DNA of 64,000 nt from Pseudothioglobus sp905182815 (GCF_048087625.1 NZ_CP159805.1:558001-622000), one strand, 5' to 3'. Shown: positions 7,659-16,841, counted from the first letter of the stretch. Notes: generated by a model not told the origin, from the sequence alone. Numbers and translations: made by a program.

Positions 7659-8650
7659 CCACCAATCTCCACCATTTGACTACTACTAATATTATCAATT
7701 ACGGAGTCAAAGAAATGTTTTTCTGGTTTTTTTGTTATGGCGTCAACGATTAATTGCTTAATTTCTGCATCAGTCATTCCTGATCTTAGGGCATCACGAA
7801 GTGATACTGAGTCTTTTTGACCAAGGCATAAAATTAGCTCACCTTTAGCCGTTAATCTGACGCGGTTGCAGCTACTACAGAAATTATTAGATACAGCTGA
7901 TATTGTAGCTATACTGGTGTTGGTACCTTTAATATGAAGAGCTTTCGCTGGCCCATCAGTTTGCTGGGCTTTCTGGGATTTAAGCTTACTTCCAAACCTT
8001 TTAAAGACTCTTTCAAGAATATCTTTTTCACTGTAGTGTCTATCGACTGCTTCTATGCCAGCAAGCCCAATAGGCATTGTTTCAATAAAACGAATATCAA
8101 TTCCTCGGCCAATAGCAAAATCTATCATGGACTCAATTTCATCATCATTAACACCCTTCATGACAACCATATTAAGTTTGATAGGACTCATTCCTGCAGA
8201 TATCGCCGCGTCAATTCCTTTTATAACTGTTACTAAGTCACCGTCCCTCGTAATTTCTTTAAAGCGCTCTGGGATAAGAGAGTCAATTGAAATATTGGCT
8301 CTATTAACGCCATTAGCCTTTAACTTGGCTGCTAGTGGCGGTAGAAGATGCGCGTTAGTTGAGAGCGGAATATCATTAAGCCCAGGGATATCTCCAAGCA
8401 TTTTAGTTAGCTCAAGTATATCTTTTCGTAGCAGGGGTTCTCCGCCAGTAAGGCGCACTTTTGTAACTCCTAGCTCTGAAAATAAACGAACAATTTTTGC
8501 AGTCTCCTCAAAAGAGAGGACCTGAGATCTTTTAGTGTGGGTTTGGTGATCCTCATCTCTACAATAATGGCATCTATAGTTACAGTGGTCTGTAACTGAG
8601 ACCCGTAGATAAGTGATTTCTCGATTGTATGGATCAATTAGTTTGTTCAT
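7655..8650 (-). CDS. moaA: GTP 3',8-cyclase MoaA (radical SAM)
   Basis: 331 aa, first enzyme of molybdenum cofactor synthesis, converting GTP to 3',8-cyclo-GTP. The N-terminal radical-SAM cluster is CNYRCHYC and the second [4Fe-4S] cluster is CSSCNR plus a distal Cys in LILCLG. TGGEPLL is the SAM-binding GGE motif. The chain ends in Gly-Gly, which the family needs for catalysis. Length is normal. It overlaps moaC and moaD by four bases each, so translational coupling is likely. Confidence 0.96.
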   Translation of the reverse strand: MNKLIDPYNREITYLRVSVTDHCNYRCHYCRDEDHQTHTKRSQVLSFEETAKIVRLFSELGVTKVRLTGGEPLLRKDILELTKMLGDIPGLNDIPLSTNAHLLPPLAAKLKANGVNRANISIDSLIPERFKEITRDGDLVTVIKGIDAAISAGMSPIKLNMVVMKGVNDDEIESMIDFAIGRGIDIRFIETMPIGLAGIEAVDRHYSEKDILERVFKRFGSKLKSQKAQQTDGPAKALHIKGTNTSIATISAVSNNFCSSCNRVRLTAKGELILCLGQKDSVSLRDALRSGMTDAEIKQLIVDAITKKPEKHFFDSVIDNISSSQMVEIGG

Positions 8651-9126
8651 TTTGGTAATATCCAGTGCCCAGACTTGCCGCCTTTCTTTTCTATAAGCTG
8701 GACATTATCAATGAGCATGAAGCGATCAACCGCCTTACACATATCATAAACGGTAAGAGCAGCAATACTTGCAGCAGTTAGCGCTTCCATTTCAACACCA
8801 GTCTTGCCAGTTAGTTTTGCTGTAGCAATAATATCAATGCAGTTATTTTGAGTATTAGGAGTAAGCTCTACACTCACTTTAGATAGCATTAGTGGATGAC
8901 AAAGTGGGATTAGATCTGAGCATTTTTTTGCAGCTTGAATCCCAGCAACCCTAGCAACAGCAAGGACATCACCCTTTTTATGGGAGCCAGAGACAATTAA
9001 GTCAAGCGTTTCAGCTTTCATTACAACTCGCGCGCAAGCCTTAGCTTCGCGTGCAGTCTCATTCTTATCGGAAACATCTACCATTTGCGCTTCACCATTT
9101 GCGTTGATGTGGGTTAATTTACTCAT
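8647..9126 (-). CDS. moaC: Cyclic pyranopterin monophosphate synthase MoaC
   Basis: 159 aa, of the usual length for MoaC, which turns the MoaA product into cyclic pyranopterin monophosphate. Family motifs include LIPLCHPLMLSKV, KTGVEMEALTAAS and YDMCKA with the catalytic Lys-Asp region following (CKAVDR), and a C-terminal GGKSGHW. It overlaps moeA upstream and moaA downstream by four bases each, placing it firmly in the operon. Confidence 0.96.
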   Translation of the reverse strand: MSKLTHINANGEAQMVDVSDKNETAREAKACARVVMKAETLDLIVSGSHKKGDVLAVARVAGIQAAKKCSDLIPLCHPLMLSKVSVELTPNTQNNCIDIIATAKLTGKTGVEMEALTAASIAALTVYDMCKAVDRFMLIDNVQLIEKKGGKSGHWILPK

Positions 9127-10385
9127 CTTGTTAATTCACTCATTGAGTAGTAGTTGAGTATAGTCCCAGTTTCAAAGGTTGTATTTTCAGGTATCTCAAC
9201 AATTCCATCAGCCCAAACAACCGAGCTCATAACATCTGAACCTTGTTTTGGGAAGAGACTCGCTAAAGGAGTCTCCGTTGAATGGTCAATACGAACGCGC
9301 GCATATTCACGCCTAGGCTTAGCACGTTTGCAGTCAAAGTTTGTTTTCACCTTTAAAATTTTAGATTCATAGTTACTGTTTCCTTGCATTTTTTTTATAA
9401 ATGGCAATGAAAAAATACAAAAAGTTACGAAGCTTGATACTGGGTTTCCTGGCAGCCCAATAAATGGAGTCTGCTTAACTTTACCATAAGCCAAAGGTTT
9501 TCCAGGTTTCATTCGAATTTTCCAAAGATTTAACTCTCCAAGTTTTTCAACAGCAGGTTTAACGTGATCTTCTTCGCCTACTGAGACCCCGCCAGTTGTC
9601 ATAATTAAATCACACTGACTCTCAAGTGCTTCAAGTGCTTCGCAGGTTGCGTCCAACTTGTCCTCTATATTTCCAAGGTTTATCACATCACATCCAACCT
9701 GCTTTAGAAGCGCTACAAGAGCGTAACGATTAGAGTTGTAAATTTTTCCAGGTGTCAAAGGGTTTCCAGGCTCAACCAATTCATCACCTGTGAAAAAAAC
9801 ACCTACTTTAATTTTTTTAAAAACGACCAGTTCACCAACACCAACTGAGGCGGCTAAAGAAATATCTTGAGGCTTGATTTGCCTTCCTGAGCTAAGAATA
9901 ACGTTATCTTTAAGGATGTCGTTCCCAGTGGGGCGAATATTCTCATTTAAATTAATAGCTCTTTTAACCGTTATCTGAGATTTATCCTTAGAGAGTGTAC
10001 ATTCTTCCTGCATTACAACCGTATTAGCTCCATTTGGAATTGGAGCGCCAGTAAATATTCTGGCAGCGTTGCCTATCTTTAAGTCATTTCCAGTTGAGCC
10101 TGCAGCAATTCTATCGACAACATCAAAGCTTAAGTTTTCTTGTGCTACTTGGTTGTCATTAAGTGCAATAGTGTAGCCATCCATTGCGCTATTATCAAAA
10201 CCGGGAACATTTATTGTTGAATGTATATCGCTTGCTAAAATTCTACCGAGTGAGTCATCCAAAGACACGGCTTCTGTCATTGCTGTAACACTAGCAGAGT
10301 CTATTAGAAAGGACAAAGCATCATCTGCACTCATCAGTGAATCACTAAACATTGCTGAGCTTGAGTTAGTGCTTTGACTATTCAT
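9123..10385 (-). CDS. moeA: Molybdopterin molybdenumtransferase MoeA
   Basis: 420 aa, inserts molybdate into adenylated molybdopterin. Motifs include DNSAMDGYTIA near the N-terminus, TGDELVEPG, MTTGGVSVGEEDH and KPGKPLAYG, then GLPGNPVSSFV. The order and length match MoeA. It is the first gene of the minus-strand Moco operon. The 93-base gap to mobA on the plus strand must hold divergent promoters, and a TATATTATA stretch near 10412-10420 is a plausible -10 region. Confidence 0.96.
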   Translation of the reverse strand: MNSQSTNSSSAMFSDSLMSADDALSFLIDSASVTAMTEAVSLDDSLGRILASDIHSTINVPGFDNSAMDGYTIALNDNQVAQENLSFDVVDRIAAGSTGNDLKIGNAARIFTGAPIPNGANTVVMQEECTLSKDKSQITVKRAINLNENIRPTGNDILKDNVILSSGRQIKPQDISLAASVGVGELVVFKKIKVGVFFTGDELVEPGNPLTPGKIYNSNRYALVALLKQVGCDVINLGNIEDKLDATCEALEALESQCDLIMTTGGVSVGEEDHVKPAVEKLGELNLWKIRMKPGKPLAYGKVKQTPFIGLPGNPVSSFVTFCIFSLPFIKKMQGNSNYESKILKVKTNFDCKRAKPRREYARVRIDHSTETPLASLFPKQGSDVMSSVVWADGIVEIPENTTFETGTILNYYSMSELTR

Positions 10386-10478
10386 TAGGTTCTATGGATT
10401 TAATATTCATACGGTATATTATACAATTGTAAGTAAATTTTCTAATTAAAAATAACTTGAAAAAAGCACAAGCATTAA

Positions 10479-11057
10479 GTGAATAAAATATCAAAAAAAG
10501 AGATTTCAGCTGTCATCTTAGCTGGAGGGATGGGCTCAAGAATGGGCGGAAAAGATAAGGGGCTCATTGAGTTTCGAAACCTTCCATTAATTTCATATGC
10601 AGCCAGTGTTGCTAAGGATAGGGTAAGTCAAATATTTATAAGTGCAAATAGAAGTTTAGAGGATTATTCTAAATATGGAAAAGTAATAGAAGACGACTTA
10701 GAAGGCTATCAGGGCCCGCTAGCTGGAATTTCTAAAGCTTTAAAAGTTTGTACTTCTAATTATTTGTTAGTTCTCCCCTGTGACAGTCCAATGATTGATG
10801 TGACCTTAATCGATTCTCTTATTGAGAGAATGGAGTCTAGTGAGTGTAATATTTGTGTTGCTCATGACGGGCAAAGAATGCACGCAACCTTTGCGCTTAT
10901 GAAATCAAATCTTAATGAAAGTCTTGATCAATTTTTAGCAGAAGGGGGTCGGAAAATGGCTCTTTGGTATCGTCAGCAGCAAACTGAAAGAGTTAATGTC
11001 TCAAGTCATTTAGAGCTGTTAACTAATTTAAACAGTCCAGAAGACTTTAATATTTAA
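10479..11057 (+). CDS. mobA: Molybdenum cofactor guanylyltransferase MobA
   Basis: 192 aa nucleotidyltransferase that adds GMP to Mo-molybdopterin, forming the guanine dinucleotide cofactor used by DMSO reductase-family enzymes such as formate dehydrogenases and nitrate reductases. The signature VILAGGMGSRMGGKDKGL (residues 11-28) holds the GTP-binding loop. VLPCDSPMI follows. The start is GTG. It is divergent from moeA and overlaps the 3' end of moaE by four bases tail to tail. Its presence implies at least one MGD-dependent oxidoreductase elsewhere in the genome. Confidence 0.93.
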   Translation: MNKISKKEISAVILAGGMGSRMGGKDKGLIEFRNLPLISYAASVAKDRVSQIFISANRSLEDYSKYGKVIEDDLEGYQGPLAGISKALKVCTSNYLLVLPCDSPMIDVTLIDSLIERMESSECNICVAHDGQRMHATFALMKSNLNESLDQFLAEGGRKMALWYRQQQTERVNVSSHLELLTNLNSPEDFNI

Positions 11058-11506
11058 GATTTCCAGCGTTTTTTTTGCTTTTCATCTTTGGTTCTCGCAC
11101 TAACCCACTCTTCATTATTTTCTGTTACTTCTTTTTTCCAAAAAGGGGCATCAGTTTTAAGGAAATCCATAATGAAATTACATGAGTCAAAAGCTTCTTG
11201 ACGATGCTTACTAGTTGTTATAACCAAAACTATTTGATCGTTAACATTAAGAGTTCCAATGCGGTGAATAATCGTGACATTTTCAATATCCCATTTATCT
11301 CGCGCCTTTTTAACAATTGACTCTAAAGATTTTTCAGTCATCCCTGGGTAGTGCTCAAGAGTCATAGAGCTAAGCGATTTCGGTTGAAGGTCTCTAACTG
11401 TTCCAACAAAACTTACAACAGCGCCAATACTAGAGTTATTGGCCTTAGCAAGCTTAACTTCAGTAGTTAAGTCAAAGTCATCGGGTTGAATGAGAATTTT
11501 ATCCAT
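11054..11506 (-). CDS. moaE: Molybdopterin synthase catalytic subunit MoaE
   Basis: 150 aa. MoaE works with MoaD to build the dithiolene of molybdopterin. Motifs: GAVVSFVGTVRD, LEHYPGM, HRIGTLNVND, SKHRQEAF and the C-terminal APFWKKE holding the catalytic lysine. The gene is separated from moaD and convergent with mobA, overlapping it by four bases. It probably has its own promoter in the 60-base gap before the 12262-11567 gene. Confidence 0.94.
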   Translation of the reverse strand: MDKILIQPDDFDLTTEVKLAKANNSSIGAVVSFVGTVRDLQPKSLSSMTLEHYPGMTEKSLESIVKKARDKWDIENVTIIHRIGTLNVNDQIVLVITTSKHRQEAFDSCNFIMDFLKTDAPFWKKEVTENNEEWVSARTKDEKQKKRWKS

Positions 11507-11566
11507 TATTTGATTTTATCTTTATTAAGATTATTACTGGAATTAAATATTTAAAAATGACTCAAA

Positions 11567-12262
11567 CTAGTTTTGCTTTGATAATTTTCCTACAAGAGTT
11601 ATTCCTAGTGCAACTGATGGCCCAATTCCAAGTGCAAACAATGCCGTTCCAAGCCCAACAACCTCACCCAGTAATTTGTCAATGTTATTAAGGAGGCAGA
11701 GAGAGCCAACTACTACTACGCTGATTTCAATCGTTGTTCGAATTGAATATATTGGCATATTAGTTATTCTTTGTAAGCCAATCATTAATCCATCCCTCGG
11801 ACCGGCGCCTAAGTTTGAAATCAAATAAAACCCACTACCAAGTCCAATAACAAGAATACCAATAATGACCTGTAAAACCTGCATTGGATACGCTTCAGGA
11901 TATGGCAAGTAATAAACTGAAAACTCAATTGTTAGTGCTATTATGAAGGCATTGAGAATTGTTCCCATCCCAGGTTTTTGTTTAAGTGGAATCCACATGA
12001 ATAACACAAATATGCTGATAACAAAAGTAGAAAAGCCAATTGACCAATCAGTAAGGTTTGAAATCCCTTGGGCTAATACAGTATATGGGCCAACACCAGC
12101 ACCACTGGTTATTAAAAGACTTTCTCCAAGACCAAATAAAAATAATCCAAATACTAAAAATATAAAAGTTAGTGGCTTAGGCTTAAGATTAAACGAGTCT
12201 TCAGAGCTCCAAGCAACTTTAGGAATTGTTTTAATAGTAAAGGTCTCAGAAAAAAGTTTCAT
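11567..12262 (-). CDS. YczE/YyaS-family integral membrane protein
   Basis: 231 aa with about five predicted membrane helices. The pattern GAGVGPYTVLAQGIS, then SNLGAGPRDGLMIGL, and GLGTALFALGIGPSVA is typical of the YczE/YyaS/YitT-like family. The repeated G-A-G-P elements mark an internal two-fold repeat. Function is unknown in bacteria. It sits upstream of moaE on the same strand with a 60-base gap, so a functional tie to Moco is possible but unsupported. Confidence 0.75.
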   Translation of the reverse strand: MKLFSETFTIKTIPKVAWSSEDSFNLKPKPLTFIFLVFGLFLFGLGESLLITSGAGVGPYTVLAQGISNLTDWSIGFSTFVISIFVLFMWIPLKQKPGMGTILNAFIIALTIEFSVYYLPYPEAYPMQVLQVIIGILVIGLGSGFYLISNLGAGPRDGLMIGLQRITNMPIYSIRTTIEISVVVVGSLCLLNNIDKLLGEVVGLGTALFALGIGPSVALGITLVGKLSKQN

Positions 12263-12429
12263 GGATCATTGAGGCTGTAAAAAATTACAGTAATAATACA
12301 GTTGTTTATGCCAACTCTCGTGCTGTGTATTAATTATTATATTTATCTTCTAAGTTTCAAGTTTTAATGATTATCATAGGTTTATTGAAAATGAACTCAT
12401 AAATTATCAATACTAACCAGTCAACCCTC

Positions 12430-13227
12430 ATGAAAACACTTCTTACTCAATCAGAAATACAAGACTTTAAAGATGATGGTGTTGTGGTTCTTAGGGGTGT
12501 TTTTAATGAGTGGATTGATACTTTATCTAAGGGAGCTGACTTTCATATTAAGAATCCAAGCGAAGGTGCATTGGTACATAAAGGAAAAGATTTTCAAGGT
12601 AAGTTTTTGGAGGACTTTTGTAATTGGCAGAGGATTCCAGAGTATAAAGACTTTGTATTGAATTCACCCCTTGCTTCAATTGCAGCAGACTTAATGGAGT
12701 CAAAATCAGCGCAATTTTTTCATGACCACTTTTTTTATAAAGAGGCGCTCTCAGGAGCCCCTACTCCTTGGCATCAAGACCTTCCTTATTACTGCGTTTC
12801 AGGGCATCAAACGGTCAGTTTTTGGCTGCCTCTTGAGTCAAGAAAGAAGAGTGTTTCATTGAGATCACTGGCAGGAAGTCATCATTTAAATAAAGAGATT
12901 CGACCAACAAGCTGGGCGAACAATGAGAGCTTTTATGAAGATAATAACACTTTTATGGACATGCCAAATACTGATAATGGTGATTTTGAAATCAAACAAT
13001 GGGAAACTGAGCCAGGCGATGTTGTTGCCTTTAACTTTAAGACAATACACGGTGCAAATGCTAACAAAGTGGATGATGTCAGCCGCACTCTTTCGTTTCG
13101 TTTTCTCGGGGATGATGTGGTTTATCGTAATAGACCAGGGCGAACTTCACCTAATTTTCCAGGTATTAACCAGAAAGATGGTGAACGAATAAGGGAGGAC
13201 TGGTTCCCTGTTATTTGGGGTAATTAA
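12430..13227 (+). CDS. Phytanoyl-CoA dioxygenase (PhyH) family Fe(II)/2-oxoglutarate enzyme
   Basis: 265 aa, cytoplasmic. The 2-His-1-carboxylate iron site is visible: His115 and Asp117 in WHQDLPYY and His207 in KTIHGAN. Arg residues shortly after (SRTLSFR) should bind 2-oxoglutarate. The family hydroxylates many small molecules, and the substrate cannot be read from sequence. The TSUP exporter gene follows after four bases, so the two are co-transcribed and may handle one compound, for example an organosulfur or other anionic solute (inference). Confidence 0.87.
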   Translation: MKTLLTQSEIQDFKDDGVVVLRGVFNEWIDTLSKGADFHIKNPSEGALVHKGKDFQGKFLEDFCNWQRIPEYKDFVLNSPLASIAADLMESKSAQFFHDHFFYKEALSGAPTPWHQDLPYYCVSGHQTVSFWLPLESRKKSVSLRSLAGSHHLNKEIRPTSWANNESFYEDNNTFMDMPNTDNGDFEIKQWETEPGDVVAFNFKTIHGANANKVDDVSRTLSFRFLGDDVVYRNRPGRTSPNFPGINQKDGERIREDWFPVIWGN

Positions 13228-13231
13228 GATT

Positions 13232-13993
13232 ATGGATTTAGCAAATTACTCTTTGGAGATTCTAACTTTTTTATTTTTCGTTGCCATGATTGCAGGATTT
13301 CTTGATACCTTGGTTGGGGGAGGCGGTTTGTTAGCAGTTCCTGCATTACTATTAAGTGGGATTCCGCCTATCTACGTCCTGGGAACAAATAAATTTCAAG
13401 GTAGTATGGGCACTGGAGTTGCAACACTCCTACTTTTTCGTAAAAAAAAGCTGAATTGGAGTGCTATTAAGTATTTAATGTTAGTGTCTTTTGTTGGCTC
13501 GGTAATAGGCGGGGTTATAGTTCAGTTTATTGACACCAAGGCGCTCTCTTTTGCAATACCAATAGTGCTGGTATTTATTTCAATCTATTTTATTATCTCA
13601 CCTAAGCCTAAAAAAACCTCGAAGAGCTCGGCATCCAGCAAAAGTTTTGATAAATATGCTGTTCCAGCAGTTGGTTTTTACGATGGCATGTTTGGACCTG
13701 GCGCTGGATCTTTTTTTGTAATGACAGCAGTTATGCTTAAAAAACTTGAAATTATTCAAGCAACAATTCTAGCAAAGCCATTAAATTTTGCATCAAACAT
13801 TGCCGGATTTATAGTTTTCTTTAGTTTTGGCCATATAGCCTTTTTAATTGGCCTGGTAATGATGGCAGGACAATTAATAGGTGCTTTTTTTGGAACCCAT
13901 TATTTATTGAAGGCTAACCCACTTGTTATTCGGTTTTTAATTGTTATTATGTCAATTTCAATGCTTGCTCGGTATTTGTATTCTCTTGTTTAG
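13232..13993 (+). CDS. TSUP (TauE/SafE) family membrane exporter
   Basis: 253 aa with about eight membrane helices in two repeats. The N-terminal FLDTLVGGGGLLAVPALLLSG and the second-half GFYDGMFGPGAGSF are the duplicated TSUP signature. Known members export sulfite, sulfoacetate or other sulfonates and anions. It starts four bases after the dioxygenase stop. In a sulfur-oxidising lineage a sulfite role is plausible, but close YfcA-like members are uncharacterised. Confidence 0.87.
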   Translation: MDLANYSLEILTFLFFVAMIAGFLDTLVGGGGLLAVPALLLSGIPPIYVLGTNKFQGSMGTGVATLLLFRKKKLNWSAIKYLMLVSFVGSVIGGVIVQFIDTKALSFAIPIVLVFISIYFIISPKPKKTSKSSASSKSFDKYAVPAVGFYDGMFGPGAGSFFVMTAVMLKKLEIIQATILAKPLNFASNIAGFIVFFSFGHIAFLIGLVMMAGQLIGAFFGTHYLLKANPLVIRFLIVIMSISMLARYLYSLV

Positions 13994-14080
13994 CATTAAT
14001 GCTGTCAAAAATAAGATTCTCTTAAGCGTATCATTTGCTCAATCTACTGATTAAGGTAATATTTTTCAATATTAAAAATT

Positions 14081-15478
14081 ATGGAATACAGAATAGAAAC
14101 AGATTTTTTAGGTGAAATGAAAATACCTTTTGATGCTTATTACGGAATCCATACTAAGCGCGCTGTTGAAAATTTTCCGATAGCGGATGTTGCGATTTCA
14201 GTTTATCCAAATATAGTTATAGCCTATGCAATGGTTAAGCTTGCTTGCGCTCGAGCAAATAATAAATTGGGCCTATTAGAGGATGAAATTTTTGAGCCTA
14301 TAGTCAGCGCTTGTGAGAGAATTATTAATGGTGAATTTCATGATCAGTTTATTGTGGAGATAATCCAGGGAGGCGCCGGCACTTCAACAAATATGAATGC
14401 AAATGAAGTCATTGCTAATGTTGCACTAGAAATGATAGGCAAAGAGAAGGGTGATTACGAGTCCATCTCCCCGCTTATGCATGTAAATATGTCACAGTCA
14501 ACTAATGACACCTATCCTACTGCCTTGCTGGTTGGATTTTTAAAAGAATATGACCCTTTATTGGAGGCAATTAAAGCCCTCTCTGATTCTTTTCATGCCA
14601 AAGGCATTGAATTTTCTGGGGTCATTAAAATGGGGCGAACACAACTTCAAGATGCTGTGCCAATGAGCCTTGGTCAGGAATTTACTGCTTTTGGTAATAC
14701 TTTGTTGGATGACATTAAAAGGCTTAATGAAATGTCACAATTATTTTTAGAGGTTAATTTAGGTGCTACCGCTATTGGAACTGGAATTAATAGCCATTTA
14801 GATTATCCAAAAATAGCAGTAGAGGCTTTGGCAGAATTATCTGGACTGCCTTTAGTGCTGGCTCCAAACCCAATTGCTGCAACCTCTGATACTAGTGCCT
14901 TTGTGTCATTCTCGTCTGTTTTAAAGCGAGTAGCTATAAAGCTTTCAAAAATATCTAATGACTTAAGATTGTTATCATCAGGCCCAATTGCTGGGTTTAA
15001 CGAAATTAATCTTCCCGCCGTGCAAGCTGGATCATCAATTATGCCTGGGAAAGTTAATCCTGTTATCCCTGAGGCTGTTAATCAAACTGCTTTTCAAGTA
15101 ATTGGAAATGATTTAGTAATTACTTTGGCAGCTGAAGCTGGTCAAATGCAGCTCAATGCTTTTGAGCCTGTTTTAGCCGTAAATATATTACGCTCATTAC
15201 GCTATATGACAAATGCGATGGTTATGCTAAGGACAAAGTGTGTGGACGGAATTACAGCTAACGTTGAAGTTTGTGCAAGATATGTTGAACAAAGTCCTGG
15301 TATAGCAACATTTTTTACGCCTCATTTAGGCTATAAAGAGTCAGCTCGTATTGCCAAAAAAGCTCTAAAAGATGGAATGACTGTTCGAGAAATTATTATT
15401 CAAGAGGGGCTTATGACGGAAGAGCAAGTGAATGAAGTTTTGCATGTAGACAATCTTACAAAGCCTAATATTCGTTGA
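14081..15478 (+). CDS. aspA: Aspartate ammonia-lyase
   Basis: 465 aa, fumarase/aspartase superfamily. It interconverts aspartate with fumarate plus ammonia. GGAGTSTNMNANEVIAN and the catalytic-loop signature GSSIMPGKVNP, followed by VIPEAVNQ, point to aspartase; fumarase C usually continues with a TQCE-like sequence. Length matches AspA (about 470 aa). It is a single gene with its own 88-base upstream region, convergent with the next cluster. Confidence 0.93.
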   Translation: MEYRIETDFLGEMKIPFDAYYGIHTKRAVENFPIADVAISVYPNIVIAYAMVKLACARANNKLGLLEDEIFEPIVSACERIINGEFHDQFIVEIIQGGAGTSTNMNANEVIANVALEMIGKEKGDYESISPLMHVNMSQSTNDTYPTALLVGFLKEYDPLLEAIKALSDSFHAKGIEFSGVIKMGRTQLQDAVPMSLGQEFTAFGNTLLDDIKRLNEMSQLFLEVNLGATAIGTGINSHLDYPKIAVEALAELSGLPLVLAPNPIAATSDTSAFVSFSSVLKRVAIKLSKISNDLRLLSSGPIAGFNEINLPAVQAGSSIMPGKVNPVIPEAVNQTAFQVIGNDLVITLAAEAGQMQLNAFEPVLAVNILRSLRYMTNAMVMLRTKCVDGITANVEVCARYVEQSPGIATFFTPHLGYKESARIAKKALKDGMTVREIIIQEGLMTEEQVNEVLHVDNLTKPNIR

Positions 15479-15518
15479 GTTATTGAAGCTTAAGGGGCCA
15501 AACTTTAAAGACTTTAAG

Positions 15519-16088
15519 TTAACCAAGTTTAAATGGTGGGTACTGATCTGTTGTTAATAAAAATGCGTAAGCATTTACTCTCAATGACCAGCGCAGGAAG
15601 CCTTCAACAAAATCAAATATGCCCTTAGGATATCGTCCTGTAAATAGAATCGCAAACCAAGCAAAAATAGTGCAAAAAACAACAGCAATAAACATGAGTA
15701 CTAAAACGATGTAGTGAGGGATAGCTAGAAACCATTTAATAAGTGGCATCCATCTATTTAAGTCTTTCTTAACGTCTGGATATGGTAATTCAACTTGTAC
15801 TGCTTGGTCAGTTTCGGTTGAAGGGTATTCGTCCCTCATTAACAAAGCATAGGCTGCAATCCTAAGCCAGAATTTAGTAAGAGCAAGATTCCAATCAAAC
15901 CACCACTTTGGGTATTTTTCTTTAAAAAGAATCATTAAAACTACTGCTAGCGATAAAGCCTCAGCATAAGAAGAAATAATAGAAAGAATAATAACAATTG
16001 GAATTATTAATACTAATCTAAAAAGAGCCGTTAATTTGTTAGATTTTTCTGGGTAATCAATCTTTAGATTTACTGGATATTGCTTCAT
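15519..16088 (-). CDS. DUF4389 membrane protein
   Basis: 189 aa from the chosen ATG at 16088, which has an AGAGGA ribosome site. A longer start at 16118 would overlap the regulator gene. There are about four membrane helices in two halves that look like an internal duplication: YPKWWFDW and LRIAAYALLMRDEYP in the first, YPKGIFDF and LRVNAYAFLLTTDQYP in the second. This is the DUF4389 pattern; no biochemical function is known. The gene is last in a three-gene unit with a small XRE regulator and another membrane protein. Confidence 0.8.
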   Translation of the reverse strand: MKQYPVNLKIDYPEKSNKLTALFRLVLIIPIVIILSIISSYAEALSLAVVLMILFKEKYPKWWFDWNLALTKFWLRIAAYALLMRDEYPSTETDQAVQVELPYPDVKKDLNRWMPLIKWFLAIPHYIVLVLMFIAVVFCTIFAWFAILFTGRYPKGIFDFVEGFLRWSLRVNAYAFLLTTDQYPPFKLG

Positions 16089-16107
16089 TTTTAATCCTCT
16101 TAGAAAA

Positions 16108-16326
16108 TTATTTACCAATATAAAAAACTTCTTGTATCTCTTTGTTGAATGCTAATGCAATTTTGAACGCTAACTCTAGAGATGGGGTGTACTTATATTT
16201 CTCTATTGCAACAACTGTTTGTCTGGAAATACCAACCAAATCAGCAAGTTCTTGCTGTGTCATCTCGTTATTGTTAAACCTGAGTTTTCTGACAGAATTT
16301 TCTATATTGATTTTTTTCTTAGCCAT
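16108..16326 (-). CDS. Small XRE/Cro-type HTH regulator
   Basis: 72 aa, nearly all one helix-turn-helix domain (MTQQELADLVGISRQTVVAIE). The tail, YTPSLELAFKIALAFNKEIQEVF, is typical of the small regulators found beside DUF2178-type membrane proteins. It likely represses its own unit. Near-exact 21-base repeats upstream of the first gene (16788-16841) are the obvious candidate operator. Confidence 0.9.
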   Translation of the reverse strand: MAKKKINIENSVRKLRFNNNEMTQQELADLVGISRQTVVAIEKYKYTPSLELAFKIALAFNKEIQEVFYIGK

Positions 16327-16335
16327 TGTAAATAA

Positions 16336-16755
16336 CTATTTATAGAGATATATTTTCAAAAAAGTACTACAAATGCTTGCTAAGAACACTGACAAAGTTA
16401 TAGCAATTATTCCAAAGTTTATAGGTAGGTTAAACCATCCTAATAGAGCAAGAATAATTACAAGGGAGATACCAAATATGACATTACTTAATCTCAAAGC
16501 ATAGAACTCAATCATATTGTCCCTTTCATCTATTACATTTTTTTCTTTGCTCTTAGTAATGATTGCTGAAACTATGTGGATAGCTATGGCAGAAAAGATA
16601 GCTGCAAGTATAGATATTCCAATGCTTTGAACAAGCACTTGAGTAATTGAAGCGATACTCATATTAGCGGCTCCATTTAATTTAGAGTACATCCAAGTAA
16701 TTGCTATTGCTACTGCAATTATTTCGGTTAAAGTATTTCTAATTTTTATATTCAT
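16336..16755 (-). CDS. DUF2178-like four-helix membrane protein
   Basis: 139 aa with four predicted membrane helices. A charged loop between helices two and three holds KEKNVIDERDNMIE (D-E-R-D), the mark of the DUF2178 group. Such genes are commonly adjacent to a roughly 70-aa XRE regulator, as here. It is first in the unit, nine bases before the regulator. Function unknown; a membrane sensor or a stress-related protein is a guess. Confidence 0.75.
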   Translation of the reverse strand: MNIKIRNTLTEIIAVAIAITWMYSKLNGAANMSIASITQVLVQSIGISILAAIFSAIAIHIVSAIITKSKEKNVIDERDNMIEFYALRLSNVIFGISLVIILALLGWFNLPINFGIIAITLSVFLASICSTFLKIYLYK

Positions 16756-16787
16756 ATCTATATTTATAAGTTATTTAATATGTAAAT

Positions 16788-16841
16788 TATAACATACTTA
16801 ATGTAATGTATAACATACTTTATGTCAATAACATATTACAT
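16788..16841 (-). promoter_or_regulatory. Repeat operator upstream of the XRE unit
   Basis: TATAACATACTTAATGT (16788-16804) recurs with one change at 16809-16825, a 21-base period or two helical turns. A partial third copy, AATAACATATTACAT, ends at 16841. The copies contain near-palindromic ACATACTTTATGT cores. They begin 33 bases upstream of the 16755 start codon, the expected place for an autorepressor. Confidence 0.65.
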
